Shown piece by piece: positions 25,614 to 35,378 of a stretch of DNA of 64,000 bases. Numbering within the stretch: position 1 is the first letter of the stretch; every line of letters begins with the position of its first letter. The translations under genes were made by a program, and so were the position numbers. Source of the DNA: Paenalicyclobacillus macrosporangiidus. Its GTDB lineage: Bacteria > Bacillota > Bacilli > Alicyclobacillales > Alicyclobacillaceae. Under the pieces are notes generated by a model. That model was not told the DNA's origin. It saw nothing but the letters and a program-made list of their open reading frames with translations, and did not search any database. Where the stretch lies: NCBI RefSeq assembly GCF_900116805.1, contig NZ_FPBV01000012.1, positions 47,622 through 111,621 of the forward strand, given 5' to 3'.

Positions 25614-26729
25614 GTGGCAGAACTGAAAAGGACGCCCCTGTACCCGCTCTATCAAGCGTACGGCGCGAAGACGGTGGAGTTCGGCGGGTGGGAGATGCCC
25701 GTGCAATTTTCCGGGATCCTGCGGGAGCACGAAGCGGTTCGGACGCGTGCCGGCCTGTTCGATGTCTCCCACATGGGCGAATTCGAGGTCCGGGGTCCGG
25801 ACGCGCTGAGGCTTCTGCAGCACGTCGTGACCAACGACGTACAGCGCTTGGAGCCGGGTGCGGCACTGTACACCCCGATGACCAACGAACGAGGGGGTTG
25901 CGTGGACGACCTGCTGGTGTACCGGTGGGACAAGGACCGGTTTTGGGTGGTCGTCAACGCGGCGAACATCGAGAAGGACTACCGCTGGATTGCCGGTTGG
26001 CGGGACAAGCTGGGCCTCGGGGCCGAGGTGACCGACCGATCCGCCGAGATCGCCCTCTTGGCGCTGCAGGGGCCGCTCGCGGAGCAGATTCTGCAGGGGT
26101 TGACCGACACCGACCTGCGGCCACTGCGGTACTACCACTTTTGCGAGGGACGGGTGCTGGGCAAGCCGGTCGTGATCTCGCGCACCGGGTACACCGGAGA
26201 GGACGGGTTCGAGCTGTACGCCGCGGCGGAAGACAGTCCGGCCCTGTGGGAGGGCATCCTCGCCCACGGGCAGCCGCAGGGGTTGGTCCCCGCGGGCTTG
26301 GGCGCGCGCGATACCTTGCGGTTGGAGGCCCGGCTGCCGTTGTACGGGCACGAGCTCACAGACGACATCACGCCCCTGGAGGCGGGGCTCGGGGTGTTCG
26401 TCAAGTGGGACAAGGGCAGCTTTGTCGGACGCGAGGTGCTCGCCGAGCAGAAGGCGCAAGGGGTCAAGCGCCGGATCGCCGGCATCCAGATGCAGGAGCG
26501 GGCCATTCCGCGCCAGGGCTATGCGGTCCGCGCCGACGGCCGCGAGATCGGACGGGTGACGTCGGGAACCCAGTCGCCGACGCTCAAGGTGCCTATCGCG
26601 CTGGCTTTGTTGGACGCGGATTACGCGGGCGTGGGCGCGCAGCTCACGGTGGACGTGCGCGGCAAGGAGGCGGCTGCCGTGGTGGTCAAGACGCCGTTTT
26701 ACAAGCGGCCCCGCCGTTCCGACGGCTGA
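25614..26729 (+). CDS. gcvT: Glycine cleavage system aminomethyltransferase (T protein)
   Basis: A 371-residue T protein with the folate-binding GcvT fold: [45 protein letters not shown] and the C-terminal barrel. It transfers the methylene group from the aminomethyl arm of H protein to tetrahydrofolate and releases ammonia. GTG 25614 follows AGGAGGGAG. It heads the gcvT-gcvPA-gcvPB operon; the H protein gene is not in the window. Confidence 0.97.
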   Translation: MAELKRTPLYPLYQAYGAKTVEFGGWEMPVQFSGILREHEAVRTRAGLFDVSHMGEFEVRGPDALRLLQHVVTNDVQRLEPGAALYTPMTNERGGCVDDLLVYRWDKDRFWVVVNAANIEKDYRWIAGWRDKLGLGAEVTDRSAEIALLALQGPLAEQILQGLTDTDLRPLRYYHFCEGRVLGKPVVISRTGYTGEDGFELYAAAEDSPALWEGILAHGQPQGLVPAGLGARDTLRLEARLPLYGHELTDDITPLEAGLGVFVKWDKGSFVGREVLAEQKAQGVKRRIAGIQMQERAIPRQGYAVRADGREIGRVTSGTQSPTLKVPIALALLDADYAGVGAQLTVDVRGKEAAAVVVKTPFYKRPRRSDG

Positions 26730-26754
26730 GGTTGGATCCAGGGAGGATGGGCCA

Positions 26755-28104
26755 TTGAACCGTTACAGCTATATTCCCCATACCGCAGAAGACCGGCAGA
26801 AGATGATGGCGTACCTCGGCATCCCGGACACGGAGGCGCTGTTCAGCGACATCCCGGAGTCGGTGCGGATGCGCCGCCCGCTTCAATTGCCCGAGGCGAT
26901 GTCCGAACTGGCGCTGGAGCGCCACCTTCAGCAGTTGTCCCGCAAGAATCTGGACTTTTCGCAGGTGACGAGCTTTCTCGGTGCGGGGGCGTACGAGCAC
27001 TATGTCCCGAGCGTCGTCGACGCCATCATCAGCCGGTCCGAGTTTTACACGTCCTACACGCCGTATCAACCGGAGATCAGCCAGGGCATGCTCCAGGCCA
27101 CCTTTGAATACCAGACGATGGTGGCCGAGTTGACCGGTATGGACATCGCCAACGCGTCCATGTACGACGGCCCGACGGCGTTGGCGGAGGCGGGACTCGT
27201 GTGCTGCGTCCACACGCGCCGCAACAAACTGCTCGTCGCGGCCAACGTGCACCCGGAGTACCGCGCGGTGTTGTCGACGTACGCCTCCGGGCAGGCGGTG
27301 GAAGTGGTGGAAATTCCGCTGCGCGGGGGATGCGTGGACCCCGACGCCTTGAGCCGGTTGTGCGACAGCACGGTGGCCGGGGTGTTGGTGCAGTATCCGA
27401 ATTTCTTCGGCTGCGTGGAGGACCTGCAGGAGTTGGCGGACATCGCCCACCGTGCGGGCGCGCTGCTCGTCGTCGCCGCGTATCCCATCGCCCTCGGGTG
27501 GCTCGCGGCTCCGGGCGAGCGCGGCGCGGACATCGTGGTGGCCGAAGGGCAGTCCCTCGGCAACGCCGTCGCCTACGGCGGGCCGTACCTCGGCATCATG
27601 GCCGCCAAAAAGGATCTGATGCGGCGGCTGCCGGGGCGCATCGTCGGGCAGACGAAGGACACCCAGGGCCGGCGCGGGTTCGTGCTGACCCTGCAAGCGC
27701 GCGAACAGCACATCCGGCGCGAGAAGGCGACCTCCAACATCTGCTCCAACCAGGCGCTCAACGCCCTGGCTGCGACCGTTTACTTGGCCTACATGGGGCC
27801 GGCCGGCTTGCGCGAAGTGGCGCTGCAAAACCACCACAAAGCGCGCTATCTGCAGGAGCGCCTGTGTGCGTTGCCCGGCGTGGAGCGGGTCTTCCCGGAG
27901 CCGTATTTCAACGAGTTTGTCCTGCGGCTTCCGCGGCCCGTGGCCGAGGTCCAGCAGCGGCTGCTCGAGCAGGGATTCCTGTTCGGGTTCGATCTCGGAC
28001 GGGCGTATCCCGATCTGGAAGGCTGCGTCCTGCTGACCGTCACCGAAGTGCGCACGCGCGAAGAGATGGACGCCGTCGTCTCGGCATTGGAGGGATGCTT
28101 GTGA
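26755..28104 (+). CDS. gcvPA: Glycine dehydrogenase (decarboxylating) subunit 1
   Basis: A 449-residue P-protein alpha-type subunit. It begins with [18 protein letters not shown] and has [16 protein letters not shown] and the [15 protein letters not shown] region. It forms a heterotetramer with GcvPB that decarboxylates glycine with PLP and passes the aminomethyl group to H protein. Its start is TTG 26755, with GGGAGG 8 bases upstream. The catalytic PLP lysine is in subunit 2. Confidence 0.97.
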   Translation: MNRYSYIPHTAEDRQKMMAYLGIPDTEALFSDIPESVRMRRPLQLPEAMSELALERHLQQLSRKNLDFSQVTSFLGAGAYEHYVPSVVDAIISRSEFYTSYTPYQPEISQGMLQATFEYQTMVAELTGMDIANASMYDGPTALAEAGLVCCVHTRRNKLLVAANVHPEYRAVLSTYASGQAVEVVEIPLRGGCVDPDALSRLCDSTVAGVLVQYPNFFGCVEDLQELADIAHRAGALLVVAAYPIALGWLAAPGERGADIVVAEGQSLGNAVAYGGPYLGIMAAKKDLMRRLPGRIVGQTKDTQGRRGFVLTLQAREQHIRREKATSNICSNQALNALAATVYLAYMGPAGLREVALQNHHKARYLQERLCALPGVERVFPEPYFNEFVLRLPRPVAEVQQRLLEQGFLFGFDLGRAYPDLEGCVLLTVTEVRTREEMDAVVSALEGCL

Positions 28105-29594
28105 GCCTGCAACGGGAAGGCGATCAACCGTTGGTGTTTGAACGCAGCCGGCCGGGACGGCGGGCGTACACCTTGCCGGCGCTGGACGTGCCGGAGGCGC
28201 CCCTGGAGGATATGGCGCCGTACGTGCGTCCGTCCGACGTGCGCCTGCCAGAGCTGAGCGAGGTCGACGTCATCCGCCACTACACCGCCCTGTCGACCCG
28301 CAACCACGGGGTGGATTCCGGGTTCTACCCGCTCGGATCGTGCACGATGAAGTACAACCCAAAGCGCAACGAGCGCGCGGCCCGGTTGCCCGGGTTCGCC
28401 AACATCCACCCGCTGCAGCCCGAATCCACCGTCCAGGGCGCGCTCGAGCTGATGCACACGCTGCAGGGATTCCTCGCGGAAATCACCGGCATGGATGCGG
28501 TCAGCCTGCAGCCGGCCGCCGGCGCGCAGGGGGAATGGACCGGGTTGATGATGATTGCGGCGTATCATCGCGATCGCGGTGAGCGCCGGGACAAGGTGAT
28601 TGTTCCGGATTCCGCGCACGGCACCAATCCGGCGTCGGTGACCATGGCGGGCCTCAAGGCGGTGACCATCCCCTCGAACCCCGACGGGAGCGTCAACCTG
28701 GACGCCCTGCGCGAGGCGGTGGGCCCGGACACGGCGGCGTTGATGCTGACCAATCCCAGCACGCTCGGGTTGTTCGAGACGCAGATTGAAGAAATTGCGC
28801 AGATTGTGCACGCGGCGGGGGGCCTCCTGTACTACGACGGGGCCAACATGAATGCGATTCTCGGCTACGCGCGGCCCGGCGACATGGGCTTCGACGTGGT
28901 CCACCTCAACCTGCACAAGACCTTTTCGACGCCGCACGGAGGCGGCGGCCCAGGCGCGGGGCCCGTCGGGGTCAAGGCGCACCTCGAGCCGTATTTGCCC
29001 AAGCCGACGGTGGAACGGCGGCACGACGGGACGTACCGGCTCAACTGGGACCGTCCGCAATCCATCGGCAAGGTGAAGGGCTTTTATGGGAACTTCGGCG
29101 TCCTCGTCCGCGCGTATAGCTACATCCGCACGTTGGGCCCGGACGGGTTGAAGCAGGTGTCTGAACACGCGGTGCTCGCGGCCAACTATCTGATGCGGCG
29201 GTTGGCGGAGGCGTACGATGTCCCGTTCAATCGCGTCTGCAAACACGAATTTGTGCTCTCGGGCCGGCGCCAGAAGCAGCAGGGCGTACGCACGCTCGAC
29301 ATCGCCAAGCGGCTCCTCGACTTCGGTGTGCACCCGCCGACCATCTACTTCCCGCTGATTGTCGAAGAGTGCCTCATGATTGAGCCGACCGAATGCGAGA
29401 GCTTGGAGACGCTCGACGAGTTCGCCGACATCATGCTGCAGATTGCGAAAGAAGCGGAGGAGAATCCGGAGTTCGTGCGGGCTGCGCCGCACCGCACGGT
29501 GGTGGGCCGCTTGGATGAGGTGACGGCCGCCCGGTCGCCCGTCCTGCGGTACACCTTTCCCGAGGAAGGCGAAGCGGCCGGCGGGCGCGCCTAA
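28101..29594 (+). CDS. gcvPB: Glycine dehydrogenase (decarboxylating) subunit 2
   Basis: A 497-residue PLP enzyme subunit. The PLP-binding Lys is in [18 protein letters not shown] (about residue 275); [14 protein letters not shown] and [15 protein letters not shown] are family signatures. GTG 28101 overlaps the gcvPA stop and is six bases after GGAGGG, whereas ATG 28095 is too close to that site. It converges on, and overlaps by four bases, the histidine phosphatase gene on the other strand. Confidence 0.97.
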   Translation: MSLQREGDQPLVFERSRPGRRAYTLPALDVPEAPLEDMAPYVRPSDVRLPELSEVDVIRHYTALSTRNHGVDSGFYPLGSCTMKYNPKRNERAARLPGFANIHPLQPESTVQGALELMHTLQGFLAEITGMDAVSLQPAAGAQGEWTGLMMIAAYHRDRGERRDKVIVPDSAHGTNPASVTMAGLKAVTIPSNPDGSVNLDALREAVGPDTAALMLTNPSTLGLFETQIEEIAQIVHAAGGLLYYDGANMNAILGYARPGDMGFDVVHLNLHKTFSTPHGGGGPGAGPVGVKAHLEPYLPKPTVERRHDGTYRLNWDRPQSIGKVKGFYGNFGVLVRAYSYIRTLGPDGLKQVSEHAVLAANYLMRRLAEAYDVPFNRVCKHEFVLSGRRQKQQGVRTLDIAKRLLDFGVHPPTIYFPLIVEECLMIEPTECESLETLDEFADIMLQIAKEAEENPEFVRAAPHRTVVGRLDEVTAARSPVLRYTFPEEGEAAGGRA

Positions 29595-30214
29595 GGGCGC
29601 GTCGCCGGCAGCGCGGATGGGGTCTGCTGCGAAGCCCGAACCGTGCCGTCATCCTGCAGGTGCCGGACATCGTCGATGGCTGTGGCCTGCCACTGGCCGT
29701 CACGGTGGATGAGGCGCGTGACCCCGGTGTTGTGCAGGGAGACCTCGTCCATGATGCCGATGGACCTGAGCAGCGCTCGGATCCATCCTCCGTGGCTGAC
29801 GCACAGCACCCTGGCATGCGGATAGCTGGCGGCGACCCGCGCGAGGAAGCGCTCGGCCCGCTGGCGCACCTGGCCTTCTGACTCCGCCCCGTCCTCGGGC
29901 AACGGGAGGACGGCGCGCGCGTCCGCGCGAGGGTCGCGCCGGGTGCCTTCCAGCCGTCCGAAACACCGCTCTCGCAGGTCGGTGTCGAGGATGAGGGGAA
30001 TCCCCCGGCCCGTTGCCAAGATCTCGGCGGTGGCCTTGGCCCGCACGAGATCGCTGCTGAGGATCACGGTGAATGGCGTCGCGCGCAAGCAATCGGCGAG
30101 CCGTGCCGCCTGGCGCAGGCCTTTCCCGTTGAGCGGGATGTCGGTCCAACCCTGAACCCGGCCCTCCGCGTTCCAATCGGTCTCTCCATGGCGCACAATC
30201 CACAGCTCGGTCAC
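29591..30214 (-). CDS. Histidine phosphatase (phosphoglycerate mutase-like) family protein
   Basis: A 207-residue protein of the cofactor-dependent PGM superfamily. It has the catalytic histidine in [10 protein letters not shown] (His9), [23 protein letters not shown] and the second histidine in [11 protein letters not shown]. Such proteins include broad phosphatases (PhoE, GpmB) and alpha-ribazole phosphatase; the sequence alone does not decide. GTG 30214 is preceded by GGGAGGG. It is transcribed alone, divergent from aroQ. Confidence 0.85.
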   Translation of the reverse strand: MTELWIVRHGETDWNAEGRVQGWTDIPLNGKGLRQAARLADCLRATPFTVILSSDLVRAKATAEILATGRGIPLILDTDLRERCFGRLEGTRRDPRADARAVLPLPEDGAESEGQVRQRAERFLARVAASYPHARVLCVSHGGWIRALLRSIGIMDEVSLHNTGVTRLIHRDGQWQATAIDDVRHLQDDGTVRASQQTPSALPATRP

Positions 30215-30240
30215 GGGATTCCCTCCCTGGCGGCGATATG

Positions 30241-30269
30241 TTTCAGTATATCAACGCATGTGATACAAT
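30241..30269 (+). promoter_or_regulatory. Extended -10 sigma-A promoter for aroQ operon
   Basis: An extended -10 TGATACAAT (30261-30269) with TTTCAG (30241-30246) 17 bases upstream of TACAAT, in the AT-rich gap between the divergent phosphatase gene and aroQ. Transcript start would be about 35 bases before the aroQ ATG. Confidence 0.6.
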
Positions 30270-30313
30270 GACAGCGATTTGTCTTCTTTACACGGTATGA
30301 AGGTGGATTCTGA

Positions 30314-30781
30314 ATGGCTGAGCGACCGTATCTCCTCGTCGTGAATGGGCCGAATCTGAACCGCCTTGGGCAGCGCGAGCCTCAGGTGTACGGCACCGAG
30401 ACCCTCCACGATGTGTGCGTGCGCGTCCGTGAAGTGACCGAGGCCTGCGGGGTCGCCGTGAAAGACTTCCAGTCCAACCACGAGGGTGCCCTGATTGATT
30501 TCCTGCAGCAGCACGGGCCGGGGTCCATCGGGATTGTCCTCAATCCTGGCGCCCTCGGCCATTATGGGTACGCCCTGCGGGACTGCGTGGCGGAGGTCGG
30601 GCGTCCCGTGATTGAGGTACACATCTCGAACGTGCACCGCCGCGAGGCGTTCCGCCATCAGCTCGTGCTCGCCCCCGTGGTCCTGGGGCAGATTGTCGGG
30701 CTCGGCACGGCGGGATACGTGTTGGCAGCCCGGCATCTGCTGGACCTGTGGAGGCGGGAGCGAGGGGGAGAACGCGAATGA
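30314..30781 (+). CDS. aroQ: 3-dehydroquinate dehydratase, type II
   Basis: A 155-residue type II dehydroquinase. It has LLVVNGPNLNRLGQREPQVYG with the catalytic Tyr, FQSNHEGALIDFLQ, NPGALGHYGYALRDC and the catalytic His in VIEVHISNVHRREAFRH. It dehydrates 3-dehydroquinate to 3-dehydroshikimate. It is coupled by ATGA to the downstream prolidase gene, in the same order as yqhS-yqhT-efp in B. subtilis. Confidence 0.96.
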   Translation: MAERPYLLVVNGPNLNRLGQREPQVYGTETLHDVCVRVREVTEACGVAVKDFQSNHEGALIDFLQQHGPGSIGIVLNPGALGHYGYALRDCVAEVGRPVIEVHISNVHRREAFRHQLVLAPVVLGQIVGLGTAGYVLAARHLLDLWRRERGGERE

Positions 30782-31869
30782 GCGGCAGATTGGACCGGTT
30801 GCGCGCGGAGATGGCCGCGCGCGGATTGGACGCGATGCTCGTGTCGAGCCCGGAGAACCGGCGTTATGTCAGCGGGTTCACCGGAACCTCCGCCAATGTG
30901 CTGGTGACGGTTGACCGTGCGCTCGTCATCACCGACTTTCGGTACACGCAGCAGGCCAAGGCGCAGTGTGCGGGATTCGAGGTGGTGCAGCAACAGGCCT
31001 CCCACGGGGGAGCGTTTCTCGAGTTGCTGGCCGAGCTCGTCCAGTCGCTGGGTGTGAAAGCGGTCGGATTTGAGCAAGACTACCTCACATATGGCGAGGT
31101 GGAGCGCTACCGAACGTTGGAGAAGACCGTGCCCGGCTTCACCTGGGTGCCGGTCTCCGGCGTGGTGGAACGCCTTCGCATCGTCAAGGACGAGGCGGAG
31201 ATCGCCATCCTCGAAGAGGCGGCCCGCATCGCGGATGAAGCGTTCGAGCATGTGCTCGGCGTGCTCCGGCCGGGCCTGACGGAGCGCGAAGTGGCCCTGG
31301 AACTGGAAATCCAGATGCGCAAACGGGGGGCCTCCGGGGCGGCGTTCGACACCATCGTGGCGTCCGGCTGGCGGTCGGCGATGCCGCACGGGGTGGCCAG
31401 CGACAAGGTCCTCGAGATGGGGGACCTGGTGACGATGGACTTCGGCGCCCTGTACCAGGGATATTGTTCGGACCTGACCCGCACGGTGGTCATCGGCAAG
31501 GCCAATCCGCGCCAACGCGAGATCTACGAACGCGTGCTGGAGGCGCAGCGGCTGGCCTTGGCGGCGGTCCGGCCCGGCATCACAGGCCGGGAGCTGGACG
31601 CTGTGGCGCGGGACGCGCTGGCGCGCCATGGCCTGGCGGAGGCGTTCGGCCATTCGCTGGGACATGGCATCGGCTTAGCGATCCACGAGGATCCGCGTAT
31701 CTCGAAGACCGGAGAGGACGTTCTGGAACCCGGGATGGTCATCACCATCGAGCCGGGCGTCTATCTGCCCGAGTGGGGCGGGGTGCGGATTGAGGAAGAC
31801 GTGGTCGTCACGCCGAACGGCGGGCGGGTGTTGACGCATTCCGCCAAGGATACGTTGATTGAGGTTTGA
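30778..31869 (+). CDS. Xaa-Pro peptidase (M24 family, YqhT-like)
   Basis: A 363-residue protein with an N-terminal creatinase-like domain (about 1-125) and a C-terminal pita-bread domain with the five metal ligands: Asp in [15 protein letters not shown] (two), His in HSLGHGIGL, Glu in TIEPGVY and Glu in RIEEDVVV. It cleaves X-Pro bonds. It lies between aroQ and efp. EF-P helps ribosomes make Pro-rich proteins, so the pairing may be functional, but this is only suggestive. Confidence 0.93.
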   Translation: MSGRLDRLRAEMAARGLDAMLVSSPENRRYVSGFTGTSANVLVTVDRALVITDFRYTQQAKAQCAGFEVVQQQASHGGAFLELLAELVQSLGVKAVGFEQDYLTYGEVERYRTLEKTVPGFTWVPVSGVVERLRIVKDEAEIAILEEAARIADEAFEHVLGVLRPGLTEREVALELEIQMRKRGASGAAFDTIVASGWRSAMPHGVASDKVLEMGDLVTMDFGALYQGYCSDLTRTVVIGKANPRQREIYERVLEAQRLALAAVRPGITGRELDAVARDALARHGLAEAFGHSLGHGIGLAIHEDPRISKTGEDVLEPGMVITIEPGVYLPEWGGVRIEEDVVVTPNGGRVLTHSAKDTLIEV

Positions 31870-31888
31870 GACATCAGGAGGGGTTTTC

Positions 31889-32446
31889 GTGATTTCCAGC
31901 AACGATTTTCGCACCGGTACGACGATTGAAGTGGACGGCGAGATCTACCGCGTGATTGAGTTCATGCATGTGAAGCCCGGGAAGGGCGCTGCGTTCGTGC
32001 GCACAAAGCTGAAGAACGTCAAGACGGGCGCGGTCAAGGAGACCACGTTCCGGGCCGGGGAAAAGGTGCCGCGCGCGCACATCGAGACGCGCGAGATGCA
32101 GTACCTGTACAACGACGGGGATCTGTACACGTTCATGGATACGGAGACGTTTGACCAGATCACCATTCCCAAATCGCAGTTGGAGTACGAATTGAATTTC
32201 CTCAAGGAAAATATGAATTGCTTCGTCGTGATGCACCAAGGGCAGCCCATCGGCATCGATCTGCCCAACACGGTGGAGCTGAAGGTCATCCAGACGGAGC
32301 CGGGCATCCGCGGCGACACCGCGACGGGCGGCAGCAAACCGGCGACGGTGGAGACCGGATACACGCTGCAGGTGCCGTTCTTCATCAATGAAGGGGACGT
32401 GTTGGTCATCGACACGCGCACCGGCAACTACGTGTCGCGCGCCTGA
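31889..32446 (+). CDS. efp: Elongation factor P
   Basis: A 185-residue, three-domain EF-P. The tip loop [13 protein letters not shown] carries Lys32, the position modified post-translationally in B. subtilis EF-P; later [15 protein letters not shown] marks domain III. EF-P rescues ribosomes stalled at polyproline. GTG 31889 follows AGGAGGGG. A strong terminator follows. Confidence 0.97.
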   Translation: MISSNDFRTGTTIEVDGEIYRVIEFMHVKPGKGAAFVRTKLKNVKTGAVKETTFRAGEKVPRAHIETREMQYLYNDGDLYTFMDTETFDQITIPKSQLEYELNFLKENMNCFVVMHQGQPIGIDLPNTVELKVIQTEPGIRGDTATGGSKPATVETGYTLQVPFFINEGDVLVIDTRTGNYVSRA

Positions 32447-32517
32447 GGGGCGAATCCGCGCCATCCCGCCTGGCCGGGCAGGGATGGCCTGCCGCGCGCG
32501 CCGCGCGAGAAAGAGTG

Positions 32518-32547
32518 ACCCGAGCGGTCTTTCCGCTCGGGTTTTTT
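32518..32547 (+). terminator. Rho-independent terminator after efp
   Basis: ACCCGAGCGG and CCGCTCGGGT form a near-perfect ten-pair stem with a TCTTT loop, followed by a T run. It ends the aroQ-prolidase-efp operon. Confidence 0.92.
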
Positions 32548-32624
32548 GCATTTGCGTCCGGTGAGTGGTTCTGCCGCATGGACGAGCGGCATATCGAACA
32601 AGCGTGGGGGGTGACGTGGCATGC

Positions 32625-32915
32625 GTGCACGGCGGATCAGCGGTGTTTGAGGTCATCGACAAAGTGGTGTATGCGATGGCCGGGCTCCGTTTCTTGTCCA
32701 GTCTGGCGGAGTTGACGGGTGCCTGCCTGATGCTGTACTTCGGCACGGCCGCATCGGCGTTGCAGGTCAATGCGGCGCTCGCCCTCGTCGGTCCGTTGGT
32801 GTTGGTCACGGTGACGATGCTCGGCATCAGCGGGCTCGCAGGCGAAATGGCCCTGTGGCGCATCGCCTTGATTGTGCTCGGTGTGGGCTGCATCCTGCTC
32901 GGAGCACGCGGGTAG
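32625..32915 (+). CDS. yqhV: YqhV family (DUF2619) membrane protein
   Basis: A protein of about 96 residues with three hydrophobic helices: VVYAMAGLRFLSSLAELTGA, ALQVNAALALVGPLVLVTVTM and LWRIALIVLGVGCILLGA. The family is small, of unknown function, and lies between efp and spoIIIAA in B. subtilis, as here. The start is uncertain: GTG 32625 is 11 bases after GGGGGTGA, GTG 32643 gives the conserved core only, and GTG 32616 is too close. The link to sporulation is by neighbourhood only. Confidence 0.75.
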   Translation: MHGGSAVFEVIDKVVYAMAGLRFLSSLAELTGACLMLYFGTAASALQVNAALALVGPLVLVTVTMLGISGLAGEMALWRIALIVLGVGCILLGARG

Positions 32916-32943
32916 GAGAAGGATCCCGGCCGGGCGGGCGGGA

Positions 32944-33045
32944 TCACTGGACGGACTTTCGCACCAGGCTGAACACGAGGAACATCAACAGCACGAAAAT
33001 TACGAGAAAGACCACAATCCAACGCACCAAGACGGCGACGTCCAC
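32944..33045 (-). CDS. Putative 33-residue single-pass membrane protein
   Basis: A very short gene candidate in the gap between yqhV and spoIIIAA. The product has an acidic start (MDVAVLVRW), one long hydrophobic helix (IVVFLVIFVLLMFLVFSLV) and a basic tail (RKSVQ). GTG 33045 is preceded at six bases by GGGAGGG on the minus strand, a strong ribosome binding site, which argues that it is translated. Its stop lies in a hairpin (GATCCCG 32922-32928 with CGGGATC 32939-32945). I do not recognise a family. Confidence 0.55.
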   Translation of the reverse strand: MDVAVLVRWIVVFLVIFVLLMFLVFSLVRKSVQ

Positions 33046-33139
33046 GGCCGTCCCTCCCTCCGCCGAAAACGCAGTTGTCTTCTGTTATGGGATGCGGCAC
33101 CCCGCTCTCGGGTGACGGCTTTCTCGCCCGGACTGGCTG

Positions 33140-33170
33140 TCATATCGCTCCCGGCCTGTCCGTATACATG
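33140..33170 (+). promoter_or_regulatory. Weak candidate sigma-E promoter for spoIIIA operon
   Basis: TCATATC (33140-33146) and TATACATG (33163-33170) resemble sigma-E elements, but the 16-base spacer is two longer than ideal. It lies 26 bases before the spoIIIAA start, and spoIIIA is sigma-E dependent in B. subtilis. Confidence 0.35.
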
Positions 33171-33196
33171 GACTAACCAGGGAGGTGGAGGACGTT

Positions 33197-34222
33197 GTGT
33201 GGAACCGGGAATCCGCACCGGCAGGGGATTGGCCCTGGCAGCAGGTTTTCCGCGTCTGTCCGCCCGACGTCGCCCAGCGCCTGCAAAGCCTCCCGTCGGC
33301 GGTCCTGGAGCGCGTGGAGGAACTCCGGTTTCGGCTCCACCAACCGCTGCAGGTGTGCGGGGCGGGCTTGGATCAGTTCTTGCACCGGGAACGGGGTCTG
33401 ACCCGCAGCCCGGACGAGGCGATGCGGGTGACCGAGGACCATCTGATGCGGGTCATCCAGGTGGTCACGCAGTCTTCCTTGTACGCGGTGGAGGACGATC
33501 TGCGCCGCGGGTTCGTCACCATGCCGGGCGGTCACCGCGTGGGGGTCGCCGGCCGGGCGGTGCTGTACGAGTCGGGGGCCGTGCGATCCATCCGCAGCAT
33601 CACGTCCGTCAACGTCCGGATCGCGAGGGAACGGCTGGGTGCGGCCGATCCGCTGCGCGCCCACGTGCAGGACCCGGTCAGCGGCGCACCGCTGAGCGTG
33701 CTGCTCATCTCGCCGCCGCAGTGCGGCAAGACCACGCTCCTCCGCGACCTGGCCCGGCTGTGGAGCGAGGGAGGCCTGCCCGCAGGGCGTCCGTGCAAGG
33801 TGGCCGTGGTCGACGAGCGCTCCGAGATCGCCGGGTGTGTGGAGGGCGTGCCGCAGTTCCGCCTTGGCCCGCGCACCGATGTGCTGGACGCGTGCCCGAA
33901 AGCGGAGGGGATGTTGATGGCCATCCGCAGCCTGTCTCCGGATATCGTGGTGACGGACGAGATCGGCCGTGCCCAGGACGTCGGCGCCATCCTCGAGGCG
34001 GCGCACGCGGGGGTGGCGGTACTCGCCAGCGCTCATGCGCGAAATCTCGACGAGTGGCGGACGCGGCCGCACATGGGAGAACTGTTTCACGGGCAGGCGT
34101 TCCACCGTTACGTGGTCCTCAGCCGCCGCCGCGGCCCAGGGACTATCGAGTCCATCCTCGACGCCAGAGGGCTGCCGGTCGCCGGGGTTTCCAACCTCTC
34201 CCGAAGGACGGATGCGCCTTGA
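33197..34222 (+). CDS. spoIIIAA: Stage III sporulation ATPase SpoIIIAA
   Basis: A 341-residue secretion-type ATPase with Walker A SPPQCGKTTLLRDLA (about 172-186), VVDERSEIAG (Walker B region) and DEIGRAQDV. SpoIIIAA energises the A-Q feeding-tube complex, built from SpoIIIA proteins in the mother cell and SpoIIQ in the forespore. GTG 33197 is used because GGAGGTGGAGG lies just upstream; the GTG at 33185 falls inside that site. It is the first of eight tightly packed genes. Confidence 0.95.
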   Translation: MWNRESAPAGDWPWQQVFRVCPPDVAQRLQSLPSAVLERVEELRFRLHQPLQVCGAGLDQFLHRERGLTRSPDEAMRVTEDHLMRVIQVVTQSSLYAVEDDLRRGFVTMPGGHRVGVAGRAVLYESGAVRSIRSITSVNVRIARERLGAADPLRAHVQDPVSGAPLSVLLISPPQCGKTTLLRDLARLWSEGGLPAGRPCKVAVVDERSEIAGCVEGVPQFRLGPRTDVLDACPKAEGMLMAIRSLSPDIVVTDEIGRAQDVGAILEAAHAGVAVLASAHARNLDEWRTRPHMGELFHGQAFHRYVVLSRRRGPGTIESILDARGLPVAGVSNLSRRTDAP

Positions 34223-34734
34223 TGAAAGCGATTGGCGCCGCCCTGGTGTTCGTGGCCTGCACCGGGATTGGCTTTCGCATCGCCCGCGACTACCGGGAGA
34301 GGCCACGCCAACTGCGCGCGCTGATGCAGGGGATGCGGTTGCTGCAGGCGGAGGTGGAGTACAGCGTCACGCCGCTGCCCGCCGCGCTTCGCCGGGTGTC
34401 GGAACGGGTCTCGCCGCCCGCCGGCGTCCTGTTCGCCGCCGCCGCGGACATCCTGCAGGATGGCGACGTCCCGGTGGCCGACGCGCTCGCGCGCGCACTG
34501 CACGAGGCAGGCCGTTCCTCCGCCTTGCGCGAGGCCGACCTGGAGGTGGTACGGGAGTTCGGCCGGACGCTCGGCACGTCGGACCGGGTGCACCAGAGCC
34601 AGCAGTTCGAGGTGGCCATCGTTCGCCTGGCCGGGTTGGAGGAGGAGGCGCGCGAGCTTCAGCGCACGCACGAGCGCCTGTGGCAGTATATCGGGGCGCT
34701 GGTGGGGCTGACGATTGTGATCCTGCTGTACTAA
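34222..34734 (+). CDS. spoIIIAB: Stage III sporulation protein SpoIIIAB
   Basis: A 170-residue protein with membrane helices at both ends (residues about 2-20 and 152-170) and a soluble helical domain between them, similar to GspF-type platform domains. It starts on the last base of the spoIIIAA stop (TGATG). It is thought to act as the membrane platform of the SpoIIIA complex. Confidence 0.92.
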   Translation: MKAIGAALVFVACTGIGFRIARDYRERPRQLRALMQGMRLLQAEVEYSVTPLPAALRRVSERVSPPAGVLFAAAADILQDGDVPVADALARALHEAGRSSALREADLEVVREFGRTLGTSDRVHQSQQFEVAIVRLAGLEEEARELQRTHERLWQYIGALVGLTIVILLY

Positions 34735-34766
34735 CGGCGGCTGTGCCGCCCTTGGGGGGATGGGCC

Positions 34767-34970
34767 GTGACACCGGAGATCCGCGCCATCTTGCAAATTG
34801 CCGGCATCGGCTTCCTCGTCGCCTTCCTGCATTCCCTGCTCAAGGAGAGCGGCAAGGAGAATTACGCGTATTGGACCACCGTCGTCGGCTTGGTGGTGGT
34901 CTTCATGATGGTCATCGGGTATGTCGGCAACCTCTACCGGGAGATTGAAACCGTGTTTTTGCGGCAGTAG
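34767..34970 (+). CDS. spoIIIAC: Stage III sporulation protein SpoIIIAC
   Basis: A 67-residue protein with two membrane helices (IRAILQIAGIGFLVAFLHSL and TTVVGLVVVFMMVIGYVG), the usual length and pattern of SpoIIIAC. GTG 34767 follows GGGGGGATGGG. The next gene, spoIIIAD, a longer relative, starts immediately after the stop. Confidence 0.93.
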   Translation: MTPEIRAILQIAGIGFLVAFLHSLLKESGKENYAYWTTVVGLVVVFMMVIGYVGNLYREIETVFLRQ

Positions 34971-35366
34971 GTGAGCCGGGTGCAAATCTTACAGCTGGTG
35001 GGCATCGGATTGACGGCGACGGTCATCGTGGTGGTGCTTCGCGAGCGGATGCCGCAGTTCGCAATGATGGTCGGCCTGATGGCCGGCATCGTCCTGTTCC
35101 TCGCGGTCCTCGGGCCGATGCAGGACGTGGTGCGCGCCATCACGGACCTGGCCCAGGCCGCGCGGGTCGATCAGGGATTTCTCGGCACCGTGCTGAAGAT
35201 CATCGGGATTGCGTACATCGTCGAATTCGCCGCGCAGGTGGCCCGGGACGCCCATGAGGGGGCGTTGGCCGGAAAGATTGAACTGGTGGGCAAAGTCGGC
35301 ATCGTCGTCCTGGCGGTCCCCATCATCACGGGGGTGGTCGAGTCGGTGGTGCATCTTCTGCCGTGA
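34971..35366 (+). CDS. spoIIIAD: Stage III sporulation protein SpoIIIAD
   Basis: A 131-residue membrane protein with about four helices. The N-terminal part resembles SpoIIIAC (ILQLVGIGLTATVIVVVLRE) and the C-terminal part (KIIGIAYIVEFAAQVARDA) is typical of SpoIIIAD. The GTG abuts the spoIIIAC stop. It is part of the mother-cell side of the feeding-tube channel. Confidence 0.94.
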   Translation: MSRVQILQLVGIGLTATVIVVVLRERMPQFAMMVGLMAGIVLFLAVLGPMQDVVRAITDLAQAARVDQGFLGTVLKIIGIAYIVEFAAQVARDAHEGALAGKIELVGKVGIVVLAVPIITGVVESVVHLLP

Positions 35367-35378
35367 GGAGGGAGTGGG

